NCBI GenBank assembly: GCA_050955105.1 | Contig: JBPBQZ010000034.1 | Location: forward strand, 1 to 58,694 | Direction of reading: 5' to 3' | DNA: 58,694 bases | Source of the DNA: JBPBQZ01 sp050955105 | GTDB lineage: Bacteria; Pseudomonadota; Gammaproteobacteria; Burkholderiales; Burkholderiaceae | Part shown: positions 1 through 8,813 of the stretch, in pieces | How the letters are laid out: every line of letters begins with the position of its first letter | Position numbering within the stretch: the first letter of the stretch is position 1 | The notes under the pieces: generated by a model | The model's input: only the letters and a program-made list of their open reading frames with translations | The model's database searches: none | What the model was told of the DNA's origin: nothing | Made by a program: the position numbers and the translations under genes

Positions 1-773
1 ATGGCCTGGTCGTCGTCGCCCACCGCCGTGAAGGCCGCGCGCGGGCCGGCCAGCAGCTTGAGCAACTGATATTGGCAGGCGTTGGTGTCCTGGTATTCGT
101 CGATCAGCAAATAGCGCAGCCGCGCCTGCCATTTTTCGCGCACCGCTTCGTTGCTGGCGAACAGCTCGGTCGGCACGCGAATCAGGTCGTCGAAGTCGAG
201 CGCCTGGTAGGCATTCAGCGTGGCCGAGTAGTTTCGAAATACCAGCGCGGCCTGCTGCAAATCGGGCGTGTCGGCGATCGTGAGCGCCTGTTCCGGACTG
301 ATCTGGTTGTTTTTCCACAGCGAGATCGCGGTTTGCACGCGCCGGATCATGCCCTTGTCGGTGGTCGCCAGTTGCTCCTGGATCATCGAAAAGCAATCCG
401 CCGAATCGAGAATCGAAAATTGCGGTTTCAGGCCAACGTGCGCTGCTTCCTGGCGCAATATCTGCACGCCCAGCGAGTGGAACGTACAGACGGTCAATTG
501 GCTGACCGGCACGCGGCGCCCTTCCTTGCCTGGCGCGCTGAGGGTCTTGCCTTCCAGCAACTTGCCAATGCGCTCGCGCATTTCGGCGGCCGCTTTGTTG
601 GTAAATGTCACCGCCGCGATGTGGCGTGGCTCGAAGCCGCGTTCCTCGACCAAATAGGCGATTTTTTGCGTGATAACGCGCGTTTTGCCACTACCGGCGC
701 CGGCCAGTACCAGGCAGGGTCCGTCGAGATAGCGCACTGCTTCGCGCTGGGCGGGATTGAGTCCGGCTGACAT
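1..773 (-). CDS. rep: Rep/UvrD-family ATP-dependent DNA helicase, N-terminal part (partial)
   Basis: This superfamily 1 3'-5' DNA helicase works in replication restart or repair. The start codon is the CAT at 771-773, and the reading frame stays open to base 1, so only about 257 residues are present. Translation begins MSAGLNPAQREAV and contains the Walker A segment LAGAGSGKTRVIT near residue 24, motif Ia (AAVTFTNKAAAEM), and the Walker B segment LLIDEYQDTN followed by VGDDDQA near the window edge. LNPxQ, GPCLVLAGAGSGKTRVIT and RHIAAVTFTNKAA resemble E. coli Rep more than UvrD, but the two are close and the C-terminal half is missing, so the symbol is tentative. It diverges from the glycine-cleavage operon. 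Confidence 0.88.
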   Translation of the reverse strand, partial: MSAGLNPAQREAVRYLDGPCLVLAGAGSGKTRVITQKIAYLVEERGFEPRHIAAVTFTNKAAAEMRERIGKLLEGKTLSAPGKEGRRVPVSQLTVCTFHSLGVQILRQEAAHVGLKPQFSILDSADCFSMIQEQLATTDKGMIRRVQTAISLWKNNQISPEQALTIADTPDLQQAALVFRNYSATLNAYQALDFDDLIRVPTELFASNEAVREKWQARLRYLLIDEYQDTNACQYQLLKLLAGPRAAFTAVGDDDQA

Positions 774-944
774 GATTCGGGTGTCGCTAAGGGCAGGGAG
801 ACATGGCGCGTGGGGGCAAACGCTGGCCAAACGCAGAGGGAAATCCAGCAGCAAACACAGCAACAAACGCGCGATGCTAACACGCATCCCGGCGTGCGAA
901 CGGCGCATCGGGCGACGCGTTACGACGTCATTTTATCGGCGCCG

Positions 945-973
945 TTGACAAGCTCGCGCCGCCTCGCTTAAAG
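945..973 (+). promoter_or_regulatory. sigma70-type promoter of the gcv operon
   Basis: A perfect -35 hexamer TTGACA (945-950) is separated by exactly 17 bases from a -10-like TTAAAG (968-973). Transcription would start near 980, just before the first aptamer of the glycine riboswitch. The spacing and position make this the likely promoter of gcvT-gcvH-gcvP-sdaA. Confidence 0.7.
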
Positions 974-985
974 TCGATCGGCGCG

Positions 986-1208
986 TCGGGAGAGCGCGCT
1001 CATGGCAACACAATGAGCGCCGCCGAAGGGGTAACACCCGTAAACTCTCAGGCAAAATGGACCGACCGCACGGATGATTTTCGGTCCGTATCTCTGGAGA
1101 GCGGCGGCCGTGCCTGTGCACGATGCCCGCCCACCGAAGGGGCGCTCGCAAGGCGTGGCCACGGCCGCATCACCTTGCGTTATCTCTCAGGTATCGAGGA
1201 CAGAGGGG
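986..1208 (+). promoter_or_regulatory. tandem glycine riboswitch (two aptamers)
   Basis: Two consecutive copies of the glycine aptamer signature are visible. The first runs from GGGAGAGCGC (988-997) through GCCGAAGGGGTAA (about 1022-1034) to ACTCTCAGGC (about 1044-1053). The second runs from CTCTGGAGAGCGG (1092-1104) through ACCGAAGGGG to TCTCAGGTATCGAGGACAGAGG (about 1185-1206). The closing P1 helix of aptamer 2 can be drawn as 1091-1096 with 1201-1206. In this RNA family, glycine binding switches expression of glycine-cleavage genes, and gcvT follows directly. Exact ends are estimated by eye. Confidence 0.93.
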
Positions 1209-1270
1209 TCATGCCGGCATATCGCGCAAGGTAAAACGCGCGGTGCGTCGGCATGACCCCTTTGCATTTT
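1205..1270 (+). terminator. terminator-like expression platform of the glycine riboswitch
   Basis: A perfect 12-bp inverted repeat, GGGGTCATGCCG (1205-1216) and CGGCATGACCCC (1249-1260), is followed by TTTGCATTTT. The 32-base loop holds a smaller CGCGC/GCGCG hairpin. The 5' arm begins within the last bases of aptamer 2 helix P1 (1201-1206), so the two structures compete over only about two base pairs. It fits transcriptional attenuation, although the T tract is interrupted. No ribosome binding site lies in the stem. The gcvT start is 43 bases further on. Confidence 0.65.
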
Positions 1271-1302
1271 CGAGACCTCGATATCCGCCTGGCGCCGCTC
1301 CG

Positions 1303-2412
1303 ATGACTGCACTCAAGAAAACTTCTCTTCACGCCACGCATGTCGCGTCCGGCGCGCGCATGGTCGACTTCGGCGGCTGGGACATGCCCGTCAACTATGG
1401 CTCCCAGCTCGAAGAACACCACGCGGTGCGCACGCATGCCGGCATGTTCGACGTTTCGCATATGCGGGTGGTCGATCTCGGCGGTGCACCGCGCAGCTTC
1501 CTGCGTCATGCGCTGGCGAACGACGTGCAAAAACTGCAAACGCCAGGGCGCGCGCTGTATTCATGCCTGCTGAATCCGGCCGGCGGCGTCATCGACGACC
1601 TGATCGCCTATTTCTTCCGCGAGGATTTTTTCCGACTGGTGGTGAATGCCGCCACGGCGGAGAAAGATATCGGCTGGCTGCGCGAACTGGCTGCGGCAAC
1701 GGCTGCCGATGTGACGATCGAGCCGCGCGAAGACCTGGCCATCATCGCCGTGCAAGGCCCGCAGGCGCGCGAACTCGTTTGGCAGGTATTGCCCGAAGTG
1801 CAGGCCGACAGCGCGCCGCTGCGGCCGTTCCACGCAGCCAGCGTCGAGGTCACCGGCTTCGGTGAAATCATGGTGGCGCGTACCGGCTATACCGGCGAGG
1901 ACGGCTTCGAGCTGATCGTTCCCGCCGCGCAGGCGTCACGCCTCTGGAGCGCGCTGGCGAAAGCCGGCGTGCGCCCCTGCGGACTCGGTGCGCGCGACAC
2001 GCTGCGCCTTGAGGCAGGGATGAATCTGTACGGCCAGGACATGGACGACACGGTGTCGCCGCTCGACGCCGGTCTCGGCTGGACTGTCGACCTGTCGAGC
2101 GCGCGCGATTTCGTGGGTCGCGCGGCGTTGGAAGCCGCCGGCCGCCAAGCGCTGTTCGCCGGCCTGATCGTGCGCGACGGCAAGGGCATCCTGCGCGCGC
2201 ATCAAGCCATCGTCGATGCGGCGGGTACGCCTTGCGGCGAAGTCACCAGCGGCACGTTTTCGCCAAGCTTGCGTGCATCGATTGCGTTTGCACGGCTGGC
2301 GCCGACGGTCACGCTCGGCCAGTCGGTGAATGTGCTGGTGCGGGACAAACCGCTGGCGGCCACCGTGGTAAAACTTCCATTCGTGCGCAACGGCAAGTCG
2401 CTGGTGGATTGA
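1303..2412 (+). CDS. gcvT: Glycine cleavage system T protein (aminomethyltransferase)
   Basis: GcvT is the tetrahydrofolate-dependent aminomethyltransferase. It releases ammonia from the aminomethyl group on lipoyl-GcvH and passes the one-carbon unit to THF. The 369-residue product starts MTALKKTSLHATHV and carries the family blocks MVDFGGWDMPVNYGSQ, EEHHAVRTHAGMFDVSHM and ARTGYTGEDGFEL. An upstream in-frame ATG at 1123 lies inside the riboswitch and is rejected. The ATG at 1303 matches the usual N-terminus, although no strong Shine-Dalgarno is visible. It is the first gene of a gcvT-gcvH-gcvP-sdaA unit, 89 bases before gcvH, and is presumably controlled by glycine. Confidence 0.96.
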   Translation: MTALKKTSLHATHVASGARMVDFGGWDMPVNYGSQLEEHHAVRTHAGMFDVSHMRVVDLGGAPRSFLRHALANDVQKLQTPGRALYSCLLNPAGGVIDDLIAYFFREDFFRLVVNAATAEKDIGWLRELAAATAADVTIEPREDLAIIAVQGPQARELVWQVLPEVQADSAPLRPFHAASVEVTGFGEIMVARTGYTGEDGFELIVPAAQASRLWSALAKAGVRPCGLGARDTLRLEAGMNLYGQDMDDTVSPLDAGLGWTVDLSSARDFVGRAALEAAGRQALFAGLIVRDGKGILRAHQAIVDAAGTPCGEVTSGTFSPSLRASIAFARLAPTVTLGQSVNVLVRDKPLAATVVKLPFVRNGKSLVD

Positions 2413-2501
2413 TAACCGCCAACAGCCGTCGCGCGCGCTAGCTTGGATAAGCCGGTCCATCCGATACGCCTCTAAAACAAAGCCCTCGCTCAGGAGCCAA
2501 C

Positions 2502-2882
2502 ATGAATATTCCAGCCGACTTGAAATACACCGAATCGCACGAATGGATTCGCGTGGAAGCCGACGGCAGCCTCACCATCGGCATCACCGACCATGCGCAG
2601 GAAGCGCTCGGCGATATCGTCTTCCTCGAATTGCCGGCGGCGGGCAAGCAAGTGAGCGCCGGCGACACGGTAGCGGTGGTCGAGTCGGTGAAAGCGGCGT
2701 CGGACATCTACGCGCCGGTATCGGGCGAGATCGTGGCCGCCAATGACGAGCTGAGCAGCAGCCCGGAGCGCGTCAACAGCAGTCCGTATGAGTCGTGGCT
2801 ATACAAACTGAAACCGTCGGGCGACGTGGACACCGCGTCCCTGCTCTCGTCCGACGCCTACGCAAAATCCATCGGCGCGTGA
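2502..2882 (+). CDS. gcvH: Glycine cleavage system H protein
   Basis: This is the lipoyl carrier that shuttles the aminomethyl group between GcvP, GcvT and the L protein. It has 126 residues, the normal length. The lipoylation site is Lys64 in VESVKAASDIYAP, and the N-terminus MNIPADLKYTESHEWIR is typical. AGGAG at about 2492-2496 sits well spaced before the ATG. The stop is only five bases ahead of the gcvP start, so translation of the two is probably coupled. Confidence 0.97.
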   Translation: MNIPADLKYTESHEWIRVEADGSLTIGITDHAQEALGDIVFLELPAAGKQVSAGDTVAVVESVKAASDIYAPVSGEIVAANDELSSSPERVNSSPYESWLYKLKPSGDVDTASLLSSDAYAKSIGA

Positions 2883-2887
2883 ATCTG

Positions 2888-5800
2888 ATGAAACTTGATG
2901 CTTCGATCCTCGGCGCGCGCGACGGCGCCAGTGCCAGCGCAACCCTCGGCGATGCCGAGCGCGCTATCGCGTCGTCAACGCTTGGCGAATTGGAAAGTGC
3001 CAGCCCGTTCGCTGATCGGCATATCGGCCTGGCCGCCAGTGACCGCCAGAAGATGCTGGCGGCGATCGGCGTGGCGTCGATGGATGTGCTGATCGACGCG
3101 GTAATTCCTGGCACGGTACGGCGACGCGGCACGCTGCCGCTGGGTGAGTTCACCACGGCGCGCGGCGAACAGGATGCGCTGGCGGCGCTGCGCCGGCTGG
3201 CATCGAAGAATCAAGTGTTTCGCAATTTCATCGGCCAAGGGTATTACGGCACGCAGACGCCACCGGTGATCTTGCGCAACGTGCTGGAAAATCCGGCCTG
3301 GTACACGGCCTACACGCCTTACCAGCCCGAGATTTCGCAGGGCCGGCTGGAAGCCTTGCTGAATTTCCAGCAAATGGTGTGCGACCTGACCGGGCTGGAT
3401 ATCGCCAATGCGTCCTTGCTCGACGAAGCCACGGCGGCCGCCGAAGCGATGACGTTGTTGCAACGCGTTGGCAAGTCATCGTCCAAGTGCTTCTATGTCG
3501 CCGACGACGTGCTGCCGCAAACCATCGAGGTCTTGCGCACGCGCGCCGAGCCGCTGGGGCTGCGGATTGTCGTCGGGCCGGCGTTACGCGCGTTCGATTC
3601 GTCGACGGGTGCGACGGGTGCGACGGGTGCGACGGGTGCGACGGGTGCGACGGGTGCGACGGGTGCCGGCGCCGACGTGCCCTTCGGCGTGTTACTGCAA
3701 TACCCGGGCGTCGGCGGTGACGTACGCGACTACCGCGCGCTGACCGAGCGCGCTCATGCGCTCGGCGCCGCCGTGGTGGTGGCCGCCGATCCGCTGGCGC
3801 TGACGCTGCTTACGCCGCCCGGGGAATGGGGCGCGGACGTGGCCATCGGCAACACGCAGCGCTTCGGCGTGCCGCTGGGCTTCGGCGGCCCGCACGCAGC
3901 CTATATGGCCGTGCGCGACCACCTGAAACGACAAATGCCGGGCCGCCTGGTCGGCGTTACGGAAGACGCGCATCATCAACCGGCATTGCGACTGGCGCTG
4001 CAAACCCGCGAGCAACACATTCGCCGCGAGAAGGCCACCTCGAACATCTGTACCGCGCAGGCGCTGCTGGCCATCATGGCCAGCATGTATGCGGTCTACC
4101 ACGGACCGGACGGCCTGCGCGCCATCGCCGCCCGCATCAATCGGCTAACGCGCATTCTGGCAGCGGGCTTGCGGCAGTTGGGTTTCACCATCGCCAACGA
4201 CAGCCATTTCGATACCTTGACCGTGTGTGTCGGCAGTCAGGCCGATGCGCTGCACGCCGCCGCTTATGCGCGAGGCGTGAACTTGCGTGTGATCGGTGCG
4301 GACGATGCCGCATATGCCGCCAATGCCTGCGGCGCCGCCGCCATCAGCGCAGCGACGCCCGCGCTGGCTAGCACCGCAGGCCAACCCAACGCTAACGGCC
4401 TGGTAGGCGTTTCGCTGGACGAAACCACACGCCGCGAAGACCTCCATCTGCTTTGGGAAATCTTCGCGAGCATTCGACCGGACGCCACCGCGAACCGTCC
4501 GGGCCTCGACGACATCGAAGCTATCGATCGCGCGCTGGGTTCGAGCAGCAGCTTCCCGGCGAGCCTCAGCCGCAGCAGCGCCTTCCTTACGCACCCGGTA
4601 TTCCATCGGCACCGCAGCGAAACCGCGATGCTGCGCTATCTGCGCGCATTGGCCGACAAGGATCTGGCGCTCGATCGCACCATGATTCCGCTCGGCTCGT
4701 GCACCATGAAGCTCAATGCCACCGCCGAGATGTTGCCGATCAGCTGGCCCGAATTCGCCGACATGCATCCCTTCGCGCCGGCCGCGCAAACCACCGGCTA
4801 TCGCGAAATGATCGGCCAGCTCGAACGCATGCTGGCGGCATGCACCGGCTACGCGGCGGTGTCTCTGCAACCGAACGCGGGTTCGCAAGGTGAATATGCG
4901 GGGCTGCTGGCGATTCGTGGCTGGCATGCATCGCGCGGCCAGGCGTCGCGCAACGTCTGCCTGATCCCGGCGTCCGCGCACGGCACCAATCCGGCTTCGG
5001 CGCAGATGGCCGGCATGCGTGTGGTGGTGGTCGCCTGCGACACGCAAGGCAATGTCGATATCGACGATCTGCGCGTCAAGGCCGAGCAGCATGCGGAGGA
5101 CCTCGCGGCAATCATGATCACCTATCCGTCCACGCACGGTGTGTTCGAAACGCGGGTACGCGAGATCTGTGAAATCGTGCACGCGCACGGCGGCCAGGTG
5201 TACATCGACGGTGCCAACATGAACGCCATGGTCGGACTGGCGGCGCCTGGCGAATTCGGCGGCGATGTCTCGCATTTGAATCTGCATAAAACCTTTTGCA
5301 TCCCGCATGGCGGCGGTGGCCCGGGCGTGGGCCCGCTGGCGGTGCGCGAGCATTTGGCGCCCTACCTGCCGCGTCTGCCAGGCAGCGTGACCGCGCATGC
5401 GGCCTCGTCCGTCCCGGGCGCCGCGCAGCCGACACCCGACCAGCGTGCAGTCGACCAGTTCGCCCCGGGTCCGGTTTCCGCGGCACCGTTCGGCTCGGCT
5501 GGCATTCTGCCCATCTCGTGGATGTATGTCGCGATGATGGGTGCCGACGGCCTGTTGGCCGCCACCGAAAACGCCATCCTGGCGGCCAACTACATCGCGC
5601 ACCGCTTGAATGCGCACTACCCGGTGCTGTACAGCGGAACCGGCGGCTGGGTGGCACATGAGTGCATCCTGGATTTGCGCCCGCTGAAGGAACAGAGCGG
5701 CATCGGCGTCGAAGACGTTGCCAAGCGGCTCATCGACTATGGCTTTCATGCGCCGACGATGAGCTTTCCAGTGCCGGGCACGCTGATGGTAGAGCCGACC

Positions 5801-6103
5801 GAATCCGAATCGAAGCTCGAGCTCGACCGATTCATCGACGCGATGATCGCCATCCGTGGCGAGATCACCGCGGTGGCCGAGGGACGTCTGGACCGTGAAG
5901 ACAATCCCCTGAAGCACGCGCCGCACACGGCCTACACCGTGTGCGGCGACGACTGGCCGCACGCTTACTCGCGCACCCAGGCCGCCTATCCGCTGCCAGC
6001 CCTGCGCGATCGCAAATACTGGTCGCCGGTGGGCCGCGCGGACAATGCCTATGGTGACCGCAATCTCATTTGCTCGTGCCCGCCGCTCGACGAATATCTT
6101 TGA
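2888..6103 (+). CDS. gcvP: Glycine cleavage system P protein (glycine dehydrogenase, decarboxylating)
   Basis: GcvP is the PLP enzyme that decarboxylates glycine and loads the aminomethyl group on GcvH. I start it at ATG 2888 (MKLDASILGARDG), five bases after gcvH; the longer frame from 2795 lies inside gcvH. The product has 1071 residues, about 100 more than the usual 950-980. The N-terminal half carries FADRHIG, GQGYYGT and YTPYQPEISQGRLEALLNFQ; the C-terminal half has SQGEYAGL, SAHGTNPASA and the PLP lysine K801 in NLHKTFCIPHGGGGPG. The extra length comes from three low-complexity inserts: a TGA tripeptide run at residues 240-260, an Ala-rich stretch near 472-505 and a Pro/Ala-rich one near 831-873. 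All catalytic motifs are intact. Confidence 0.96.
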   Translation: MKLDASILGARDGASASATLGDAERAIASSTLGELESASPFADRHIGLAASDRQKMLAAIGVASMDVLIDAVIPGTVRRRGTLPLGEFTTARGEQDALAALRRLASKNQVFRNFIGQGYYGTQTPPVILRNVLENPAWYTAYTPYQPEISQGRLEALLNFQQMVCDLTGLDIANASLLDEATAAAEAMTLLQRVGKSSSKCFYVADDVLPQTIEVLRTRAEPLGLRIVVGPALRAFDSSTGATGATGATGATGATGATGAGADVPFGVLLQYPGVGGDVRDYRALTERAHALGAAVVVAADPLALTLLTPPGEWGADVAIGNTQRFGVPLGFGGPHAAYMAVRDHLKRQMPGRLVGVTEDAHHQPALRLALQTREQHIRREKATSNICTAQALLAIMASMYAVYHGPDGLRAIAARINRLTRILAAGLRQLGFTIANDSHFDTLTVCVGSQADALHAAAYARGVNLRVIGADDAAYAANACGAAAISAATPALASTAGQPNANGLVGVSLDETTRREDLHLLWEIFASIRPDATANRPGLDDIEAIDRALGSSSSFPASLSRSSAFLTHPVFHRHRSETAMLRYLRALADKDLALDRTMIPLGSCTMKLNATAEMLPISWPEFADMHPFAPAAQTTGYREMIGQLERMLAACTGYAAVSLQPNAGSQGEYAGLLAIRGWHASRGQASRNVCLIPASAHGTNPASAQMAGMRVVVVACDTQGNVDIDDLRVKAEQHAEDLAAIMITYPSTHGVFETRVREICEIVHAHGGQVYIDGANMNAMVGLAAPGEFGGDVSHLNLHKTFCIPHGGGGPGVGPLAVREHLAPYLPRLPGSVTAHAASSVPGAAQPTPDQRAVDQFAPGPVSAAPFGSAGILPISWMYVAMMGADGLLAATENAILAANYIAHRLNAHYPVLYSGTGGWVAHECILDLRPLKEQSGIGVEDVAKRLIDYGFHAPTMSFPVPGTLMVEPTESESKLELDRFIDAMIAIRGEITAVAEGRLDREDNPLKHAPHTAYTVCGDDWPHAYSRTQAAYPLPALRDRKYWSPVGRADNAYGDRNLICSCPPLDEYL
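3605..3667 (+). repeat. 9-bp tandem repeat (minisatellite) inside gcvP
   Basis: Six perfect head-to-tail copies of ACGGGTGCG plus a seventh differing at its last base encode Thr-Gly-Ala seven times (GcvP residues 240-260). The unit is a multiple of three, so gain or loss of copies would keep the frame. Confidence 0.97.
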
Positions 6104-6111
6104 GCGTTTGC

Positions 6112-7530
<1,419 letters not shown>

Positions 7531-7629
7531 GCTGAGTCCGCGTGCTCGGGATGGACGACGGCCACGGCTTAACGCCGTGCCGTGCCGTCTGTCACCCGTC
7601 ACCTCGCTAACGCGCCTGAAGCACCGCGC

Positions 7630-8778
7630 TCAACTGCCCTGCGCTTCGATACTTTTCACAGGCGTCCACACGCCGGCCACGACCTTGTAGACCGTGATGC
7701 CACCGTGCTTGAGGTCGCCCCGCGCATCGTAGGCAATATCGCTGGACGTCACGCCCGGCAGATGGCTGTCGGCAAGCGCCGGCAGATACTTGGCGGGATC
7801 CGTCGAGTTCGCCTTCGTCATCGCCTTGAACATCGACATCGCGCCGTCATAGCCATAGGGCGAATACAGATCGACGTCGGTACCGAAGCGTTTCTTGTAG
7901 CGCGCGATATAGTCGTTGCCGCCTGGCATCTCGGTCAGGGGCAAGCCCGCCAGCGAGGCCACGCTGCCTTCGGCGGCCGGCCCGGCCAGCTTCAGGAAGG
8001 TCTCGGTCTTGACCATTTCGCCGGCAATCAACACCGCTTTCATGCCGAGCGAGCGCATCTGCTTGACCATCGGTGCGGCCTGCGCATCGGCGCCACCGTA
8101 GTAGATCGCATCGGGATGCACCGACTTCAGCTTGGTCAGGATCGCCTTGAAGTCCAGCGAACGATCGCTGGCGAATTCGCGATCGATGATTTTCGCGCCG
8201 GCGCTCTTGGCGGCCTTCTCGAATTCGTCCGCCAGACCCTGGCCATAGGCGGTCCGGTCATCGACGATGGCAATGCGCTTGTAATGCAATTGCGTCACGG
8301 CGAAGTGACCCATCACCGAGCCTTGCTGCGTATCCGAAGTCATCATCCGGAACGCTGTCTTGAAGCCTTGGCGCGTATATTCCGCCGCGGTCGCCATCGC
8401 CACTTCGGGAATGCCCGCCTGCGCGAAAATACGCGATGCGGGAATCGTCGTGCCCGAGTTGAACGGGCCGAGCATGCCCTGGATGCCGCTGTCGACCAGC
8501 TTTTGCGCGACCGTGGTGGCCATGCGCGGGTCGCCCTGATCGTCTTGCGACGACAGCACGATGCGCAAGGGCTTGCCGTCGACGACTGGCTTGGACGCAT
8601 TGAACTCTTCCACTGCCAGAATCACGCCATTCTGGAAATCGCGGCCGTAGTGCGCCTGCGGGCCGGTCATCGGCGCGGAAAAACCGATCAATACATCGTC
8701 GGCATAGGCACTGCCCGTGCCGCCGATGGCCAATATGGCTAACAAAGATGTAACGTAGCCTCTGGCCTTGTGCTGCAT
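7630..8778 (-). CDS. Branched-chain amino acid-type ABC transporter periplasmic binding protein (putA-linked)
   Basis: This is a type I periplasmic binding protein of the Leu/Ile/Val (LivK/LivJ) family. It has 382 residues: a signal peptide (MQHKARGYVTSLLAILAIGGTGSAYA, cut near residue 26), then DDVLIGFSAPMTGPQAHYGRDFQNG, AVEEFN, SSQDDQGDPRMATTVAQKLVD and DRTAYGQGLADEFEK, all typical of the fold. AGGAGAG stands just upstream of the ATG. It begins 35 bases after the putA stop on the same strand, with no permease or ATPase beside it, so it must borrow membrane components from elsewhere. The ligand cannot be read from the sequence; linkage to putA makes proline or a related amino acid a guess only. 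Confidence 0.88.
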   Translation of the reverse strand: MQHKARGYVTSLLAILAIGGTGSAYADDVLIGFSAPMTGPQAHYGRDFQNGVILAVEEFNASKPVVDGKPLRIVLSSQDDQGDPRMATTVAQKLVDSGIQGMLGPFNSGTTIPASRIFAQAGIPEVAMATAAEYTRQGFKTAFRMMTSDTQQGSVMGHFAVTQLHYKRIAIVDDRTAYGQGLADEFEKAAKSAGAKIIDREFASDRSLDFKAILTKLKSVHPDAIYYGGADAQAAPMVKQMRSLGMKAVLIAGEMVKTETFLKLAGPAAEGSVASLAGLPLTEMPGGNDYIARYKKRFGTDVDLYSPYGYDGAMSMFKAMTKANSTDPAKYLPALADSHLPGVTSSDIAYDARGDLKHGGITVYKVVAGVWTPVKSIEAQGS

Positions 8779-8813
8779 ACTTCTCTCCTTTCAAATCCGC
8801 CTTTCAAGGCATC

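Noticed and set aside
1123..1302. Upstream extension of gcvT in the same frame
   Set aside because: It lies within the second aptamer and terminator-like hairpin, and the family N-terminus begins at 1303.
3605..3667. Tandem repeats as a CRISPR-like array
   Set aside because: Unit is 9 bp with no spacers and is in frame within gcvP.
4145..5962. 605-codon minus-strand open frame opposite gcvP
   Set aside because: It is a GC-driven antisense shadow of a certain gene; composition is His/Arg-rich and there is no family resemblance.
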